In this document: positions 62,478-64,000 of the stretch, piece after piece
How positions within the stretch are numbered: the stretch's first letter is position 1
Layout of the letters: each line of letters begins with the position of its first letter
Assembly (NCBI RefSeq): GCF_003254055.1
Contig: NZ_QKZT01000003.1
Span: 1-64,000, forward strand
DNA length: 64,000 nucleotides
Source: Algoriphagus chordae
Lineage (GTDB): Bacteria > Bacteroidota > Bacteroidia > Cytophagales > Cyclobacteriaceae
Direction: 5' to 3'
Made by a program: the position numbers and the translations under genes
The notes under the pieces: model-generated
Told to the model about the DNA's origin: nothing
What the model saw: only the letters and a program-made list of their open reading frames with translations
The model's database searches: none

Positions 62478-62858
62478 TTTTAGTAGACAGCTAACTTTCA
62501 TTGTTGTTTTTGCACCACTATTAGCAAACCCAGGTCTTGGAGTTTGTCAGTAGGATTAAGGCCAGAAAGTTGCCTAAAATTCTGTTTTTTGAAATCTCTT
62601 CATATGTGGCCATTGGGTTCAAAATTCACAATTCTTAAAATCTCAACAGGCTTTTTTCATTTTGCACCCTGAAAATTTACCGAGTCTGTATTTTTATTTT
62701 GCATAATCCAACGATAGCAGTACTTTGATAGAACTATTACAGCTATTCTAATCACCATTAATCTAACCATACACTTTAACCAGGAGGTCAATTGAAATCG
62801 AGCATGAGAAAACCTACAGATCGTGGAAAAATAATACATGCCAGGTTCCTTTTGATTG

Positions 62859-62876
62859 CCCCGATACAAATCGGGG
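62859..62876. repeat. CCCCGAT-ACAA-ATCGGGG hairpin
   Basis: A perfect 7-bp stem with loop ACAA, 28 nt before the TldD-type start. The loop is like the ACA loop of the dispersed hairpin repeats. It could affect translation or simply be a repeat. Confidence 0.5.
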
Positions 62877-62904
62877 GGATGACCAAAAAAACAATTATTA
62901 ACAC

Positions 62905-64000
62905 ATGAAAAGAAGAGATTTTATCCACCTTTCCGGAATGGGGCTTGGAGCCCTTGCCACTTCCGGATTAGTCATGATGGGAAATCCTGTCTCGGCTGAG
63001 CAATTGCTTGAGCCGGGAATGGATCCTGCGGCTAAGAAAGTACTTTCTGACATTGCGTTGAATGCCGCCCGATCCAAAGGCGCTACCTACACAGATGTTC
63101 GTATTGGAAGATATTTGCGCCAAAATGTAAGTACACGAGAGAAAAACGTACAAAACATCTCAAATTCTGAGACCTTTGGTGTGGGTATTCGAGTGATTGC
63201 TAATGGCACTTGGGGCTTTTCGGCAACTTCGGATGTTACCCCAGATGGGATCAAGAGTTGCGCAGAGACTGCAGTAGCTATCGCAAAAGCGAATTCTAAA
63301 TTGCAAAAGGAGCCTGTAGTCCTAGCGCCTGAGAGCGGGCACGGAGAGGTGACTTGGAATACCCCTATCAAGAAGAATGCAATGGAAATCCCTGTGAAGG
63401 ACAAAATTGATCTTCTTCTGAAAGTGAATAATTCAGCCATGGAGAATGGCGCTGCCTTCGTCAACTCAGCCTTATTTGTGATCAATGAGCAGAAGTATTT
63501 TGCATCCACAGATGGATCCTATATTGATCAGGATATACATCGTATCTGGCCGACCTTTTCAGTGACTGCTGTGAACAAAGGCGCAGGAGGATTTAGAAGT
63601 CGACAGGCTCTTAGTGCGCCGATGGGTATGGGTTATGAGTACCTGGATGGCCTAGCAGAGGATAAAATCATGAATCCTGCAGGCTTCAATAGTTACCGAA
63701 ATTCCTATGATATGGTAGAGGATGCTATTAATGCCGCCAAGCATTCCAAGGAAAAAATTACTGCAAAATCAGTTATTCCAGGTAAATATGATTTAGTACT
63801 GGATCCAGATCACTTGGGTCTTACTATTCATGAATCCGTAGGACACCCGCTGGAACTGGATAGAGTGTTGGGTTATGAGGCAAATTATGCTGGAACCAGC
63901 TTTGCTACTTTGGATAAATGGAAATCAGGAGATTTCAAATATGGATCTGATAAGGTAAATATCGTCGCTGATAAGACGCAGCCTTTTTCTCTAGGGAATA
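62905..64000 (+). CDS. TldD/PmbA-family metallopeptidase, cut by the window end
   Basis: The first 365 codons of a TldD-type zinc peptidase. An RR-leader (KRRDFIHLSGMGLGALATSG) suggests Tat export, unusual for the classical cytosolic TldD. The N-terminal domain (about 45-290, with TYTDVRIGRY) precedes the active-site HESVGHPLELDR, the family HExxxH motif. The C-terminus lies outside the window. A PmbA-like partner may follow downstream. Confidence 0.88.
   Translation, partial: MKRRDFIHLSGMGLGALATSGLVMMGNPVSAEQLLEPGMDPAAKKVLSDIALNAARSKGATYTDVRIGRYLRQNVSTREKNVQNISNSETFGVGIRVIANGTWGFSATSDVTPDGIKSCAETAVAIAKANSKLQKEPVVLAPESGHGEVTWNTPIKKNAMEIPVKDKIDLLLKVNNSAMENGAAFVNSALFVINEQKYFASTDGSYIDQDIHRIWPTFSVTAVNKGAGGFRSRQALSAPMGMGYEYLDGLAEDKIMNPAGFNSYRNSYDMVEDAINAAKHSKEKITAKSVIPGKYDLVLDPDHLGLTIHESVGHPLELDRVLGYEANYAGTSFATLDKWKSGDFKYGSDKVNIVADKTQPFSLGN

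Larger units (their letters stand above)
62401..62904. other. Gap with terminator and palindromic element
   Basis: This 504-nt gap holds the DUF1254 terminator (62444-62477) and a CCCCGAT hairpin (62859-62876) just before the TldD-type gene. The middle is AT-rich. A minus-strand frame of 70 codons there has no start-site support. Confidence 0.5.

Overview
The window looks like chromosomal DNA of a member of the Bacteroidota, most likely order Cytophagales and close to Algoriphagus/Cyclobacteriaceae. This is an inference from gene content: a PorV/PorQ-type outer-membrane protein next to a PorU-like C25 peptidase (type IX secretion), an ECF sigma/membrane-protein operon, many SPII lipoproteins and RR-type signal peptides, a TolB-TPR regulator, few Shine-Dalgarno sites, and dispersed palindromes of the GGATT-ACA-AATCC type. 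About 60 genes, one tRNA-Asn and several repeat families can be supported.

Layout. 0-3 kb: a coupled trio (HNH nuclease, unknown protein, DUF4407 membrane protein) and a two-gene minus-strand unit whose second gene carries an in-frame TGA. 3-9.5 kb: GH20 hexosaminidase, M24 Xaa-Pro peptidase, and an APH-kinase/class-III-aminotransferase fusion. 9.9-16.8 kb: tRNA-Asn, a secreted Gfo/Idh/MocA oxidoreductase, a two-subunit molybdenum hydroxylase, a secreted propeller-like protein and a CtlX-type hydrolase. 16.7-18.75 kb: a REP/RAYT island bracketed by a duplication of the 3' end of ctlX. 18.8-22.4 kb: a small basic ORF, purB, a PaaE-like reductase and a membrane protein. 22.6-26.9 kb: an ECF sigma operon with two related outer-membrane barrels and a DUF4097 protein. 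27.6-32 kb: a PadR-PspC-metallo-beta-lactamase group. 32.4-38.5 kb: PorV-like and PorU-like proteins in an overlapping pair.

38.6-46.6 kb looks accessory: methyltransferase, short-chain dehydrogenase, membrane protein, AraC regulator, alpha/beta hydrolase, and a CrtISO-type desaturase fused to a flavin reductase, with related short repeats in three of the gaps. 47-53 kb: PhoD-like phosphatase, a ParE-type toxin-antitoxin pair, a VTT membrane protein, a trans-sulfuration enzyme, and an Ada-like/AlkB alkylation-repair pair. 53-62.4 kb: outer-membrane barrel, glycine-zipper protein, SnoaL-like lipoprotein, arylsulfatase, a divergent TolB-TPR regulator, two small proteins and a DUF1254 lipoprotein. 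The same imperfect palindrome lies upstream of the sulfatase and upstream of the small-protein genes, suggesting one regulon. The window ends inside a TldD-type peptidase.

The most unusual structure is the RAYT/REP island. It contains two exact-period 299-bp tandem units and about fourteen REP hairpins in both orientations, plus a 76-bp flanking direct repeat that carries the last 17 codons of ctlX, including its catalytic cysteine. Recombination between the flanking repeats would remove the island and leave ctlX intact.
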